DNA from: Lysobacterales bacterium
Lineage (GTDB): Bacteria > Pseudomonadota > Gammaproteobacteria > Xanthomonadales > Marinicellaceae
NCBI GenBank assembly: GCA_026982315.1
Contig: JALSHI010000026.1
Location: 1-64,000, forward strand
Length of the DNA: 64,000 nt
Direction of reading: 5' to 3'
Below the pieces are notes generated by a model. It saw only the letters and a list, made by a program, of their open reading frames with translations. It was not told the origin of the DNA and made no database searches. Both the position numbers and the translations under genes were made by a program. This document shows positions 42,989 through 53,284 of the stretch, piece after piece (the first letter of the stretch is position 1; the number at the start of each line of letters is the position of its first letter).

Positions 42989-45454
42989 ATGAATTTTTTG
43001 TTGCTTATCGGGGCGGTGGTGCTGGTGTCATTCGTATGCGCCTACCTGAAAACTTCTTTGAAAACCTGGACCATTGCCAGTGCCGTGGTGTTATTGGTTC
43101 TGTCCTGGTATACGGATGCCGGCTGGTTTTCTATTTTGCTGGCCTGGCTGGCCTTTGCGGCGCTGGCTTTTGTTTTGTTGCACAAGCCCACGCGCCAGCA
43201 ATATCTGACAAAACCTTTTCTGGTGTTTTACAAAAAATCTTTGCCAAAGCTTTCTGATACCGAGCGCGTGGCGCTGGAGACCGGTGATGTGGGCTGGGAT
43301 GGTGAAATTTTCAGCGGCAAGCCCAACTTTGACAAGCTGCACCAGATACCTGCGCCCAAGCTCAGTGCAGAAGAGCAAGCCTTTATGGATGGGCCAGTGC
43401 GCGAGTTATGCGCCATGATCGATGATTGGGAAATCTGCTACGAAAAAGGCGATATGCCTCCTGAAATGTGGGACTTTATCAAAAAGAACAAGTTTTTCGG
43501 CATGATTATTCCCAAAGAATATGGCGGGCTGGAATTTTCCGCTGTGGCGCATTCGGCGGTGTTGCAGAAGCTGGCCAGTCGTTCCACTGTTGTGGCTTCT
43601 CATGTGGCCGTACCCAACTCTCTCGGCCCTGCGGAATTGCTCAAGGAGTATGGCACCGAAGAACAAAAAAATTATTACTTGCCGCGTTTGGCCGTGGGTG
43701 AAGAAATTCCCTGTTTCGCCCTGACCGCGCCCACAGCGGGATCTGATGCGACCTCCATTCCTGATACCGGCGTGGTCTGCAAGCAGACAATCGATGGTCA
43801 GGAAGTTTTAGGCATCCGGCTGAATTTTGACAAGCGTTACATTACTCTGGCGCCGGTGGCCACGGTCATTGGCCTGGCTTTTCAGCTCGAGGACCCGGAT
43901 GGCTTGCTGGGGGGTGAAAAATACCTCGGCATTACCCTGGCGCTGATTCCGCGCGATACCGAGGGCCTGGAAGTGGGTAACCGGCATTTGCCGCTGGATG
44001 TGCCGTTCCAAAATGGCACCGTGCGAGGCAAGGATGTTTTCATCCCCATGGACTACTTGATTGGTGGCGAAAAAATGGTGGGCGAAGGCTGGCGCATGCT
44101 GGTGGAGCAGTTATCTGTGGGTCGTTCAATCTCCCTGCCTTCCAATGCCACAGGCGGCGCCAAAATGGCGGTTTACGCCACTGGCGCCTATGCCCGTATC
44201 CGTAAGCAGTTCAATATGCCCATTGGTCGCTTTGAAGGTGTTGAAGAAGCCCTGGCCCGTATTGTGGGCTACACGTATTCCAGTGCTGCCTTGTCCAGTA
44301 TGACCGCCTTGGCGGTGGATCAGGGCATGCGTCCGGCGGTGCCTTCAGCCATCGCCAAATACCATACCACTGAAATGGGTCGGGCAGTGGCCCGTGATGC
44401 CATGGATATTCATGGTGGCAAAGGCATTCAAATGGGGCCAAAAAACTATCTGGGCCGTGGCTGGATGAGCGCGCCCATTGCCATTACCGTAGAAGGCGCC
44501 AATATCCTGACTCGCAGCATGATTATCTTTGGCCAGGGTGCGATTCGCTGTCATCCGTACGTACTCAAGGAAATGGAAGCGGCCAATATCGAAGACCCGC
44601 AGCAGCGGCTGGAAAAATTTGACGAGGTGCTGTGGCAGCATATTGGTTACAGTTACAGCAATGCCGTTCGCTCTTTCTTCCAGGGGCTGGGCACCTGGCG
44701 CCTGGAGCAGGTGCCAGGCGATGGCTTCAGCCGGCGGTTTTATGCCAAAATCACCCGCTATAGCGCGGCCTTTGGTTTGGCGGCTGATGTGGCCATGCTG
44801 ACCCTTGGCGGTGCGTTGAAGAAAAAGGAAAAAACCTCGGCCCGCCTGGGCGATGTGCTGAGCCATTTGTATATGGCCTCGGCCGTGTTAAAACGTTACC
44901 GCGACCAGGGTGAGCAAAAAGCCGACCAGCCCATTGTGGCTTGGGCCTTGCATCATCATTTTTACGAAATTGAGCAGGCTTTGAAGCTGCTGAGCTGGAA
45001 TTTTCCCAACAAAGCGGTGGGCTTTGTTTTGCGGCGGATTATCTTCCCGCTGGGCACCCATGAGCTGCCGCCGGGAGATCGTTTGGGGCATAAAGTCGCC
45101 TCATTGGTGTTGAACCCGAATGAAGCGCGCAAGCGATTAACCGACGGCTGTGATAAAGATGTCTCTCCGCATAACCAGGTGGCTTTCCTGAATCAGGTAC
45201 TGGAGGAAGTGATTGAAACCGAGCCTTTGGAACGCCGAATTTACAAGGCGGCTAAAGCCGGTGACATTATGTCCCTGCATCCGTTGAAGCAACTGGATGA
45301 GGCGCTGGACAAAGGCGTGATCAATCCACAAGAGTATGACCAGTTGAAGCAAGTGCGAGAGCACGTCATGGAGGTTGTTGCTGTGGATGAGTTTCCCTTC
45401 GACTACTTTAACCGCGAGGCGTGTCGTCTGGCAGCCGGTGACAAGGCAGCATAA
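42989..45454 (+). CDS. fadE: Acyl-CoA dehydrogenase FadE
   Basis: FadE performs the first oxidation of fatty-acid beta-oxidation using FAD. The 821-residue protein has two N-terminal membrane segments (about 1-22 and 33-64), a long FadE-specific linker, the acyl-CoA dehydrogenase core (MIIPKEYGGLEFS, ALTAPTAGSDATSI, ATGAYARIRKQFNMPIGRFEG, AMDIHGGKGIQMGPKN) and a C-terminal extension of about 300 residues. Length fits E. coli FadE (814). It is monocistronic with its own terminator, under a promoter flanked by two probable TetR operators. Confidence 0.96.
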   Translation: MNFLLLIGAVVLVSFVCAYLKTSLKTWTIASAVVLLVLSWYTDAGWFSILLAWLAFAALAFVLLHKPTRQQYLTKPFLVFYKKSLPKLSDTERVALETGDVGWDGEIFSGKPNFDKLHQIPAPKLSAEEQAFMDGPVRELCAMIDDWEICYEKGDMPPEMWDFIKKNKFFGMIIPKEYGGLEFSAVAHSAVLQKLASRSTVVASHVAVPNSLGPAELLKEYGTEEQKNYYLPRLAVGEEIPCFALTAPTAGSDATSIPDTGVVCKQTIDGQEVLGIRLNFDKRYITLAPVATVIGLAFQLEDPDGLLGGEKYLGITLALIPRDTEGLEVGNRHLPLDVPFQNGTVRGKDVFIPMDYLIGGEKMVGEGWRMLVEQLSVGRSISLPSNATGGAKMAVYATGAYARIRKQFNMPIGRFEGVEEALARIVGYTYSSAALSSMTALAVDQGMRPAVPSAIAKYHTTEMGRAVARDAMDIHGGKGIQMGPKNYLGRGWMSAPIAITVEGANILTRSMIIFGQGAIRCHPYVLKEMEAANIEDPQQRLEKFDEVLWQHIGYSYSNAVRSFFQGLGTWRLEQVPGDGFSRRFYAKITRYSAAFGLAADVAMLTLGGALKKKEKTSARLGDVLSHLYMASAVLKRYRDQGEQKADQPIVAWALHHHFYEIEQALKLLSWNFPNKAVGFVLRRIIFPLGTHELPPGDRLGHKVASLVLNPNEARKRLTDGCDKDVSPHNQVAFLNQVLEEVIETEPLERRIYKAAKAGDIMSLHPLKQLDEALDKGVINPQEYDQLKQVREHVMEVVAVDEFPFDYFNREACRLAAGDKAA

Positions 45455-45475
45455 ACTTTGTTGTGGCGTCTCTGT

Positions 45476-45503
45476 AAATCCCCGCGTCAGCGGGGATTTT
45501 TTT
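45476..45503. terminator. Terminator between convergent fadE and PBP1B genes
   Basis: AATCCCCGC-GTCA-GCGGGGATT followed by seven T residues is a strong intrinsic terminator for fadE. The A-run on the other strand is short, so it serves mrcB less well. Confidence 0.9.
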
Positions 45504-45524
45504 GCCCGGAAAATCTGGGTGGTG

Positions 45525-47654
45525 CTAACGGCTTTCCTGGAGCGCGAGCATGCTTTCGGCCCATACCGGCAAGGCGGCTTTGGCTCCGGTCAGCCCGGTG
45601 GGCTTGTTGTCATCACGCCCCACCCAAACGGTGAGCAGATAGCGTGGGTTGAAGCCGGCAAACCAGTTATCGCGGCCTCCATTGGTGGTGCCCGTTTTTC
45701 CGAACAGCGGGCCTTGTAATTCTGGCCATTTTTGAAGGCTGGCAGCAGTGCCTGAGAAGGTGATTTGGTGCAGGACCCGCAAAATCTGCTGCAGATGTTC
45801 AGGCTTGAGTATTGGCGGTTTGGATGGTTTCATGCGTAACAGGGGGCGGCCGTGCGTATCGGTGACCGCTCGCAAAGCCACGGTTTTGTTTTGGCTGCCC
45901 CGGGAGGCGAGCAATTGATAAAGCTGCGTCACTTCCAGCGGGCTGAGATCTATTGCCCCCAAAAACAGGGAGGGATGCACCTGCCGGGGTGTTTGCAGCC
46001 CCAGGTGCTGGAGAAAGTCGGCCAAAGGCTTTAGCCCGATTCTCAACCCCAGGTGCACCGTGGCCAGGTTCCAGGAGTGCAGTAAGGCCTCCCGGGCTGG
46101 CGCCGTGCCATGACTGCGTCTGGAAAAATTGGCTGGCCGCCAAGATGTGCCCTGGCCGGTGGAAACAGCGACCGGTTCATCCGCCAGGGGCGAATCCAGG
46201 CTGAAATCCGGCAACAGTTCCAGTCCCGCCAGATAAATAAAAGGTTTGATAAGCGAACCGATCTGGCGCCGGGCTAAAAGAGCGCGATTAAAGCCGGAGA
46301 TGCGCCGCGCATCACCATCCAGCGCCAGAATTTCGCCGCTTTGGGCCTGAGTCAGCACAGCCGCTGCCTGTAATCCAGCCCCGGCTTTGGGCACCTGGCG
46401 GGCTAGGGTTTCGTTGAGCTGGTGCTGGGCCCAGGGTTCCAGAGTGGTAAAGATTCGCAGGCCGGCATTTTGCAACTGTCCGGGTCGAAAACGCTGCTGC
46501 AATCGCTGGTTGACCAACTGCAGGAAATCGCTGTAAAGACCGGTGTTTATGTGCCCGATGGCCGTAACCCCCAGGGGTTTTTTAACCGCCTTGGTGCGGG
46601 CTGACTCACTGATAATGCCCGTATCAGCCATGAGCCGTAAAACCAGGTTGCGGCGTTGTAATGCGCGCTCAGGGTGTTTCCGGGGGTTATACCAGGAAGG
46701 CCCTTTGACAAGGCCAATTAACAGGGCTTGTTCAGCCAAATCCAGTTGCTCGGGAGACGTGCCAAAGTAATACTCGACCGCTTCGGCAATACCATGAATC
46801 GCCAGTTTACCGTTTTGTCCCCAATAGGCCTCGTTAAGATAATCCTCGAGAATGGCGCCCTTGTCCAGATGTTGCTCCAGCAACACAGCCAACATGGCTT
46901 CATTGATTTTTCGGCGCCAGCTGCGTTGTGGAGTGCGCAAGCGGTTTTTGACCAGTTGCTGGGTGATGGTGCTGCCGCCTTGCACCACTTTTCCCGCTTT
47001 CAGGTTGTGCCAGGCTGCCCGTAAAATGCCAGCCAGATTGATACCGTGATGGTGTTTGAACTGCCGGTCTTCCACCGCCTGGATTCCCTGGATCAGCGTG
47101 GTAGGCAGTTGCGACAAGGTGACAGGCTGCCGTTGCTCACCAGTGGCGGAATAAAACCCGCCCAGGCGCACCGGCTCCAGGGTTAATACATTGGCGCCCT
47201 GCAGGGATTCGACCTGCCATGGGGTATCAGGTGTTGCTTTTTCCAGGCGTAAACGCACCTGTTGAGGGGCCTGCGGACCTTCGGCAAAGCGAAAGCCGCG
47301 AGTATGGATTTCCCATGCGTGACCGGTGTTTGTTCGCCAATGACGGTACTGGCCGGGTGCGTCCGGTTTGGTTTTTACAGATTGATAACCCAGTTGGCGC
47401 AAGTGATATTGCAGCCGTTCAGGGCTGAGCGTCATGCCCTGGTAGGAGTTGAGTGGTGCGGCATACACCTGGGATGGCGTTTGCCACCGGTGGTGGATGA
47501 ACGCCGTTTTGACCAAATAATCGAGATAAGCCAGCCAAGGCACTCCCACACCAATGGCCACCCCGATAATAAACCATGGCCAGCGGCGCCGATGAGCGCG
47601 ACGAACGGACTGGCGACGGTTTTTTTTGGCCGTTCTGGTGGTCTTCTTGCTCAA
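45525..47654 (-). CDS. mrcB: Penicillin-binding protein 1B
   Basis: A bifunctional peptidoglycan synthase anchored in the inner membrane. A basic cytoplasmic N-terminus and one helix (FIIGVAIGVGVPWLAYL) precede a UB2H-like region and the glycosyltransferase domain with catalytic Glu195 in EDRQFKHHHG and GGSTITQQLVKN. The transpeptidase has Ser467 in SLIK, SWN at 527-529 and FGKTGTTNG. Length is 709. The start codon is TTG with AAGAG upstream; no ATG is available in frame nearby. PBP1B rather than PBP1A is supported by the region between helix and glycosyltransferase. Confidence 0.94.
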   Translation of the reverse strand: MSKKTTRTAKKNRRQSVRRAHRRRWPWFIIGVAIGVGVPWLAYLDYLVKTAFIHHRWQTPSQVYAAPLNSYQGMTLSPERLQYHLRQLGYQSVKTKPDAPGQYRHWRTNTGHAWEIHTRGFRFAEGPQAPQQVRLRLEKATPDTPWQVESLQGANVLTLEPVRLGGFYSATGEQRQPVTLSQLPTTLIQGIQAVEDRQFKHHHGINLAGILRAAWHNLKAGKVVQGGSTITQQLVKNRLRTPQRSWRRKINEAMLAVLLEQHLDKGAILEDYLNEAYWGQNGKLAIHGIAEAVEYYFGTSPEQLDLAEQALLIGLVKGPSWYNPRKHPERALQRRNLVLRLMADTGIISESARTKAVKKPLGVTAIGHINTGLYSDFLQLVNQRLQQRFRPGQLQNAGLRIFTTLEPWAQHQLNETLARQVPKAGAGLQAAAVLTQAQSGEILALDGDARRISGFNRALLARRQIGSLIKPFIYLAGLELLPDFSLDSPLADEPVAVSTGQGTSWRPANFSRRSHGTAPAREALLHSWNLATVHLGLRIGLKPLADFLQHLGLQTPRQVHPSLFLGAIDLSPLEVTQLYQLLASRGSQNKTVALRAVTDTHGRPLLRMKPSKPPILKPEHLQQILRVLHQITFSGTAASLQKWPELQGPLFGKTGTTNGGRDNWFAGFNPRYLLTVWVGRDDNKPTGLTGAKAALPVWAESMLALQESR

Positions 47655-47781
47655 TGTAGTGACTCTTTTGCCCGATTTTTTGAGTTTGTTGCGTTTATAT
47701 GGGTGACACTGGCGCTCAGCGCCGGTAGTGGCCGGTCTTGTTTTTTGACCAGAGCGTATTATCAGTCAGAGGGGGTATCCA

Positions 47782-48576
47782 ATGAAACAAAATAATTTTT
47801 CTCCGAGCGTATTATGGGCCATGGTGTTCCTGGTGTCTGGTTTCGGCTTTATGGCTCAGGCCGATACCACCCTGGAATTTAGTAGTGATGAGGGCAGTCG
47901 CCATATTTACCTGACGCCCAGGGGAGTGCGGATGGATATATCAGGAAAAGACGGCAAACCAGGTAGCATCATTTTTGACAGCGACAAAAACCAGTACATG
48001 GTGCTTGCCCATGAGGACAAGGAATATGTGGTGATGACCGAAAAGGATATTCAGGCCATTGGTCAAATGCGTGAGCAGATGATGCAGAAACTGGAAGCCC
48101 AGTTGGCACAGATGCCCCCGGCGCAGCGCGAACAAATGCGGCAAATGATGATACAAAGAATGGGAGGCGGGATGGGTGGCGAGGATGCGGACAAGCCGGT
48201 TATCCGGTATGTGGATAGCGGCAGAAAAGAGCAGGTTATGGGACATCACTGTGCAATTTACGAATTGCGGATGAACCAACGCCATGAAGGTGAAGTGTGC
48301 CTGGCTCCCATCGATGAACTGGGCATTGCGCCGGAAGACTACGCCAGCTTTGCCCGCATGATGGATTTGATGCACAAAATCGTCAAAGCCGCCGGGGTGA
48401 GCTCAGATGGCATGATGGCCGGGATGCCCAAAAACATGGCGCCGGTGCGGTATGAAAGCAATGGCACAGAAGTGACCCTGAAGGCGATTCACACCAAGTC
48501 CCTGGATCCAGCCTTGTTTGCGCCGCCTGCCGGGTATCAACGTCATAGTCTTGATATACAAAAATTGCCGCGTTAA
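47782..48576 (+). CDS. Exported protein of unknown function, DUF4412-like
   Basis: A 264-residue protein with a Sec signal (VLWAMVFLVSGFGFMAQA). The mature part starts with strands (TTLEFSSDEGSRHIYLTPRGVRMDI), then a Met/Gln-rich helix (QMREQMMQKLEAQLAQMPPAQREQMRQMM, about 95-125). A second half with HHCAIYELR and EVCLAP contains two Cys that may form a disulfide. The arrangement resembles DUF4412 periplasmic proteins, but I could not confirm this. A GAGGGGG ribosome site precedes the start; it is divergent from mrcB. Confidence 0.75.
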   Translation: MKQNNFSPSVLWAMVFLVSGFGFMAQADTTLEFSSDEGSRHIYLTPRGVRMDISGKDGKPGSIIFDSDKNQYMVLAHEDKEYVVMTEKDIQAIGQMREQMMQKLEAQLAQMPPAQREQMRQMMIQRMGGGMGGEDADKPVIRYVDSGRKEQVMGHHCAIYELRMNQRHEGEVCLAPIDELGIAPEDYASFARMMDLMHKIVKAAGVSSDGMMAGMPKNMAPVRYESNGTEVTLKAIHTKSLDPALFAPPAGYQRHSLDIQKLPR

Positions 48577-48696
48577 TGTCTGTGGCTCACCTTTTTTCCC
48601 TGCCGGACAGGATTGCTCTGGCAGGGGACCGGTATGGTCATTGGCGAGACAGTCGCTTGGGTGTAGAATAGGCCGTCACCAATCACGTCCTGGCCC

Positions 48697-51600
48697 ATGA
48701 CACATCCTGCGTCGCTTGACGATCAGCATACCCATATTTTTCTTTTTCATTTATCCCCGGACTGGTTGAGCAACCCTGATCGCCAGAGGTTGCTGGCCGC
48801 CTTGAATTTACCCCAGGACTGGTCCGGCCGGATAACGCCGCTGGCAGCCCCCCGGCTCACGGAGCTGGACCTGACGGTTATCCAGCAACAATTGGCGCCG
48901 GATACCCGGTTTGCGGTGTTTGTGGATGCTGAAAGTGCTTTCGGCCCCCACTGGTTGCCGCGCTTGCGCGCCGGACTGCCAGAAAACAGCCACTATGACA
49001 TCAGCTCGGCGCTCACCACCGGGGTTTATGAATTATCTCCGGTGCCTGAGGGCGTGCGGTTTGGCAACGCCTTTCAGCAGTTGGACAATCTGCTGTTTTT
49101 GCATCAAAAAACCTCGCCTTATCAATCGGTTTCAGTCATCAGCCCCCATGCAATCGTGGTGCGTGTGCACAATGGTCGTCTGGCCGTCCATGATTTTTCC
49201 TGTTTGCCTGCGTCCCGGGCTTCGGCGGCCACCACGGTATTTTTGCAGCCACCAGGTCTATTGCGTTGCCAAAACGTGCCTAAAGTGGGGGATCAGCGTC
49301 CTTTGCCGGCGCATCCCATGCGAAGTTTTCACGAGTGGTTGCAGACCCGTTTGCCGGAATTGGAAGGCGACACCGGCGCCATGCCGGAATGGCCAACCGG
49401 TTTCCCCGGGCTGGATGGCAAGCCGGTGATGTTGCATATCACCATGGACTGGGGAGGCGGAGTCAACAAATGGATCAACGAGTACATTCGTCAGGAACGC
49501 GACTATCACCATCTGGTTCTGGCCAGTGAAGGTGAATTCTTCCGGCGCCGTTTTGGGGAAGCCTTGAACCTTCACTGGGGCGCGACAAATGGCTTGTCAT
49601 TGCGGCGCTTTGAGCTTGGCGCGCCCATCCGGGTTATGGCGGATGACCATGTGGAATATACGGCCCTGCTTGAGTCTGTGGTTACGGCTTTTGGGGTTGA
49701 GCGGGTTTTGGTGTCCTCCGTGATTGGCCATGGGCTGGCATGTCTGCGTACCGGTCTGCCAACCATGCGCGTGTTCCATGACTATTTCCCGCACTGGCCG
49801 TTGCTGAATGCGCGCCTGAACGGGTGCCCACCCGATGAATCGGCCTGGCAAGCGGCCTGGGACGAGAGTCGCCAGGACGTGTTTGGTGGCATCACCGCTG
49901 ATGCACATCAGCAGTGGCATCAGGCGCTGATCCGGGCCTACCAGGCGGACAATGTGGTCTTGCTGGCGCCTTCTGACAGTGCGATGAAAAATCTTCAGGC
50001 GCTGGGTGTGCCCGCGGCTGGCAAAGTCATTCACAAGGTGCCGCATGCCATGCCGCCGTGGCCGGACATGGCGACCGCCAGAAAGGATGACAACGAGCCT
50101 GAGGAGACAACGAATCCAGCATCAGCCTTGACAGTTCTGCTGCCTGGTCGTGTGAATGCGGTCAAGGGGCAAGAGGTTCTGGAAGCGTTACTGGATGAAT
50201 GGGAGCAGCACATACCGGATGCACGGCTGATATTGCTGGGCGCTGGCCGTCAGGGACGTAAGTTCGCCCACAGACCGCAGGTGCGTGTCATTGAAGATTA
50301 CCGCAATGAGGAATTGCCGGCATGGTTGCAGAAGCTGCGCCCGCATGTGGCCTTGTTGCTTTCCCAGGCCGCCGAAACATTTAGCTACACCCTGAGTGAA
50401 ATGCAACAAGCCGGCATACCGGTTATTGCCACGGATATCGGCGCTTTGGGTGAACGCGTGCGGGACGGGGAAACCGGATTGCTGGTGACACCTGGGGATC
50501 CACAAAAACAGGCCAGAGAAGTGCTGATGCACCTGAAAAGCCTGCGTGACAACCCGGACCTGATACAAAAAATGCGCCATAACAGCCGTCGGCTCAGTCA
50601 CATGAATTTTGCCCAGGCGCACCAGTCCTACCGGCGTTTGTGGCAAAAAATCAGCGGGCAGAAAAGCGCCAGAACCCCAGAAAACCGTGATAATGCAACG
50701 GATATCAAGATCCGTCATCAGGCGTTGCCGGTGTTCTTGTGGCCGCGTTATGGGGAGCGCCAGCTGGCCGAGCGAAGCACGCACCAGCGGCGGACAATTC
50801 AGCAATTGCAGCAACGTCTGCAAGCCAGTGAGTCGCTTACCGAGGAGCGCACCCAGTGGGCCTGGCAATTACAAAAGCACATCACCCTGCTGGAAGAAGC
50901 CATTGATGATCTCAAGAAGCACCAGGTCGAGTTGCAGCACACCATTGCCGAGCGGGAAAAACACATTGCCGCCGAACAGGCCGAGGTGGAGCATCTGAAG
51001 CAGGTCATTCATGCAGAGCAGGCCCGGCTTGGGGAAGAAATACGCCGTCTGCAAAGTGAGCTGGCGGCGGTATACAACAGCACATCCTGGCGCATCACCA
51101 AACCATTGCGATTTGTTCGTCGCGGTGTGCAAAATGGCCGGGCCCGGCTGGCCTACCGGTTGCGTCAGGCCGCCGGATTGCCGGTGCGGTTTTCCCGCAG
51201 TTTGAAAACCCGTGGCTGGCGCGGCACCATCGACATGGTTCGCCAGCGTCTGCGGGCTGATTTTCAGGGTGAACACGCACCAGGCGCAGACGCAGACGCG
51301 GTGGCGGTGATGGAAACCACTTTTTCTCCCATAGTCGTCAAGACCGCAACAGATACGCCCCCGCGGGTTTCCGTCATCATTCCGGTGTATAACCACTTTG
51401 AACACACCTGGAACTGCCTGAATTCCATCGCCGGAATAAAAACCGCCGTGCCCTTTGAAGTCATAGTCGTGGATGATGCGTCCACAGATGAAACAAAAGA
51501 AAAAATGGCGTTGATCTCTGGTGTTCGTTATCACCGCCAGCCGCATAATGGCGGCTTTATTGAGTCCTGTAACACCGGCGCGGCGCTGGCCGCTGGCGAG

Positions 51601-53274
51601 TACCTGCTGTTTCTCAATAATGACACCATGGTTAGGGATGACTGGCTGGATGCGTTACTGGATATTTTTCAGAGCCACCCGGATGCTGGTGTGGCAGGCA
51701 GCCAGTTATTGTACCCGGACGGTCGATTGCAAGAAGCCGGGGGAATTGTCTTCAGCGATGCCAGTGGTTGGAACTATGGCCGCAACCAGAACCCGCAGGC
51801 GCCGGAGTGTAACCATGTGCGGGCGGTGGATTATTGTTCCGGCGCCAGCATCATGATTCCCAAAGCCCTGTTTGACCACCTGGGTGGTTTCGACACCCGC
51901 TATAAACCCGCCTATTACGAAGACACGGATTTGGCCTTTGCCGTGCGCCAGGCCGGCAAGAGCGTCTATTACCAGCCGGCATCGCAGGTGGTACATTTTG
52001 AAGGTGTCTCCTCGGGCACGGACATTACCAGCGGGACCAAGCGTTTCCAGGCGATTAACCAGAAAAAATTTGCCGAAAAGTGGGCGCAGGCCCTGGCGCG
52101 GCAGCCGGCGCCAGGCAGTGATATCGAATGGGCCCGCATTCATGGCCAACCGCCGCGGGTGCTGATTGCCGATGCCACCACACCGACACCGGATCAGGAT
52201 TCCGGCAGCTTGCGGATGATGAATTTAATCCGTATCTTGCGTGAACTGGGTTACCACGTGATATTCATGCCGGAGAATCTGGCGCATGCCGGGGCCTATA
52301 CCCGGCAGCTACAGCACATGGGCGTGGAGTGTCTGTATCACCCCTTTGTGCGAAATCCCATGGATTATCTGCGTGACAAGGGAACATTGCTGGATGCGGT
52401 GATTCTCAGCCGCTACTACGTGGCCGAGCCCTTGTTGCCGCTGGTGCGGCATTATGCGCCCCAGGCTCAGGTGATTTTCGATACGGTGGATTTGCACTAT
52501 GTGCGGGAAGCCCGCCAGGCGGAACTGGCTGATAATCCCAAGCTGGCGCGTCTGGCGGAGAAAACCCGTTTGCGGGAACAATCCTGCATCAAGCAGGCGG
52601 ATGTGACCTGGGTGGTCAGCCCTTATGAGCAGCAATTACTGGAAAAGGCGCTACCGGCAGCCCGCGTTGATGTCCTGTCCAATATCCATGAAATTCCCGG
52701 ATGCAGACGGCCTTTTGACCAACGGCGTGATGTGATGTTTGTGGGTGGATTCCAGCATACGCCCAATGTGGATGCGGCCTTATGGTTTGTCAAAGAGATA
52801 TGGCCACGGATTCGCAAGCAACTGCCGCAGATGCGCTTTCATTTGATTGGCTCCAAGGCGCCCGACGAAATTCGTGCCTTGGGTGCGGAAGAAGGCGTGG
52901 TGTTTCACGGCTTTGTGCCGGATCTGGCGCCGTTTCTGGACGGTTGCCGTCTGGCGGTGGCGCCTTTGCGTTTTGGCGCTGGCGTCAAGGGCAAGGTCAA
53001 TTTGAGCATGTCATACGGTCAGCCGGTGGTGGCCACCGGTGTGGCCACCGAAGGCATGCATACGGCGCATGAAACGGATGTGCTGAACGCGGAAACACCA
53101 GCGGATTTCGCCGCTGCCGTGGTGCGGCTGTATCAGGATCAGGCGCTGTGGGAAAAACTCTCGGCCAATGGGCTGAAAAATGTCGAGCAGTGGTTTTCCT
53201 TCGCCGCCGCGCGCCGCAGTGTGCAGCAGGCTTTGCAGAAACAGGCCGCCGGCGTGATTGACCAGCAGGCCTGA
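48697..53274 (+). CDS. Very large three-module glycosyltransferase
   Basis: A 1525-residue cytoplasmic protein without membrane helices. Residues 1-230 are unassigned. A first GT4-like module spans about 243-660 (HITMDWGGGVNKWI; LPGRVNAVKGQEVLEALL at 479; EMQQAGIPVIATDIGALGE). A coiled coil lies at about 691-798. A GT2 module starts at 889 (VSVIIPVYNHFEHTWNCL, VVDDASTDET, EDTDLAFAVRQ). A second GT4-like module spans about 1151-1515 (ADATTPTPDQDSGSLRMMN, FVGGFQHTPNVDAALWF). Such fusions build O-antigen or other surface polysaccharides. The sugar products are unknown. Confidence 0.88.
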   Translation: MTHPASLDDQHTHIFLFHLSPDWLSNPDRQRLLAALNLPQDWSGRITPLAAPRLTELDLTVIQQQLAPDTRFAVFVDAESAFGPHWLPRLRAGLPENSHYDISSALTTGVYELSPVPEGVRFGNAFQQLDNLLFLHQKTSPYQSVSVISPHAIVVRVHNGRLAVHDFSCLPASRASAATTVFLQPPGLLRCQNVPKVGDQRPLPAHPMRSFHEWLQTRLPELEGDTGAMPEWPTGFPGLDGKPVMLHITMDWGGGVNKWINEYIRQERDYHHLVLASEGEFFRRRFGEALNLHWGATNGLSLRRFELGAPIRVMADDHVEYTALLESVVTAFGVERVLVSSVIGHGLACLRTGLPTMRVFHDYFPHWPLLNARLNGCPPDESAWQAAWDESRQDVFGGITADAHQQWHQALIRAYQADNVVLLAPSDSAMKNLQALGVPAAGKVIHKVPHAMPPWPDMATARKDDNEPEETTNPASALTVLLPGRVNAVKGQEVLEALLDEWEQHIPDARLILLGAGRQGRKFAHRPQVRVIEDYRNEELPAWLQKLRPHVALLLSQAAETFSYTLSEMQQAGIPVIATDIGALGERVRDGETGLLVTPGDPQKQAREVLMHLKSLRDNPDLIQKMRHNSRRLSHMNFAQAHQSYRRLWQKISGQKSARTPENRDNATDIKIRHQALPVFLWPRYGERQLAERSTHQRRTIQQLQQRLQASESLTEERTQWAWQLQKHITLLEEAIDDLKKHQVELQHTIAEREKHIAAEQAEVEHLKQVIHAEQARLGEEIRRLQSELAAVYNSTSWRITKPLRFVRRGVQNGRARLAYRLRQAAGLPVRFSRSLKTRGWRGTIDMVRQRLRADFQGEHAPGADADAVAVMETTFSPIVVKTATDTPPRVSVIIPVYNHFEHTWNCLNSIAGIKTAVPFEVIVVDDASTDETKEKMALISGVRYHRQPHNGGFIESCNTGAALAAGEYLLFLNNDTMVRDDWLDALLDIFQSHPDAGVAGSQLLYPDGRLQEAGGIVFSDASGWNYGRNQNPQAPECNHVRAVDYCSGASIMIPKALFDHLGGFDTRYKPAYYEDTDLAFAVRQAGKSVYYQPASQVVHFEGVSSGTDITSGTKRFQAINQKKFAEKWAQALARQPAPGSDIEWARIHGQPPRVLIADATTPTPDQDSGSLRMMNLIRILRELGYHVIFMPENLAHAGAYTRQLQHMGVECLYHPFVRNPMDYLRDKGTLLDAVILSRYYVAEPLLPLVRHYAPQAQVIFDTVDLHYVREARQAELADNPKLARLAEKTRLREQSCIKQADVTWVVSPYEQQLLEKALPAARVDVLSNIHEIPGCRRPFDQRRDVMFVGGFQHTPNVDAALWFVKEIWPRIRKQLPQMRFHLIGSKAPDEIRALGAEEGVVFHGFVPDLAPFLDGCRLAVAPLRFGAGVKGKVNLSMSYGQPVVATGVATEGMHTAHETDVLNAETPADFAAAVVRLYQDQALWEKLSANGLKNVEQWFSFAAARRSVQQALQKQAAGVIDQQA

Positions 53275-53284
53275 TGGCGATTGT

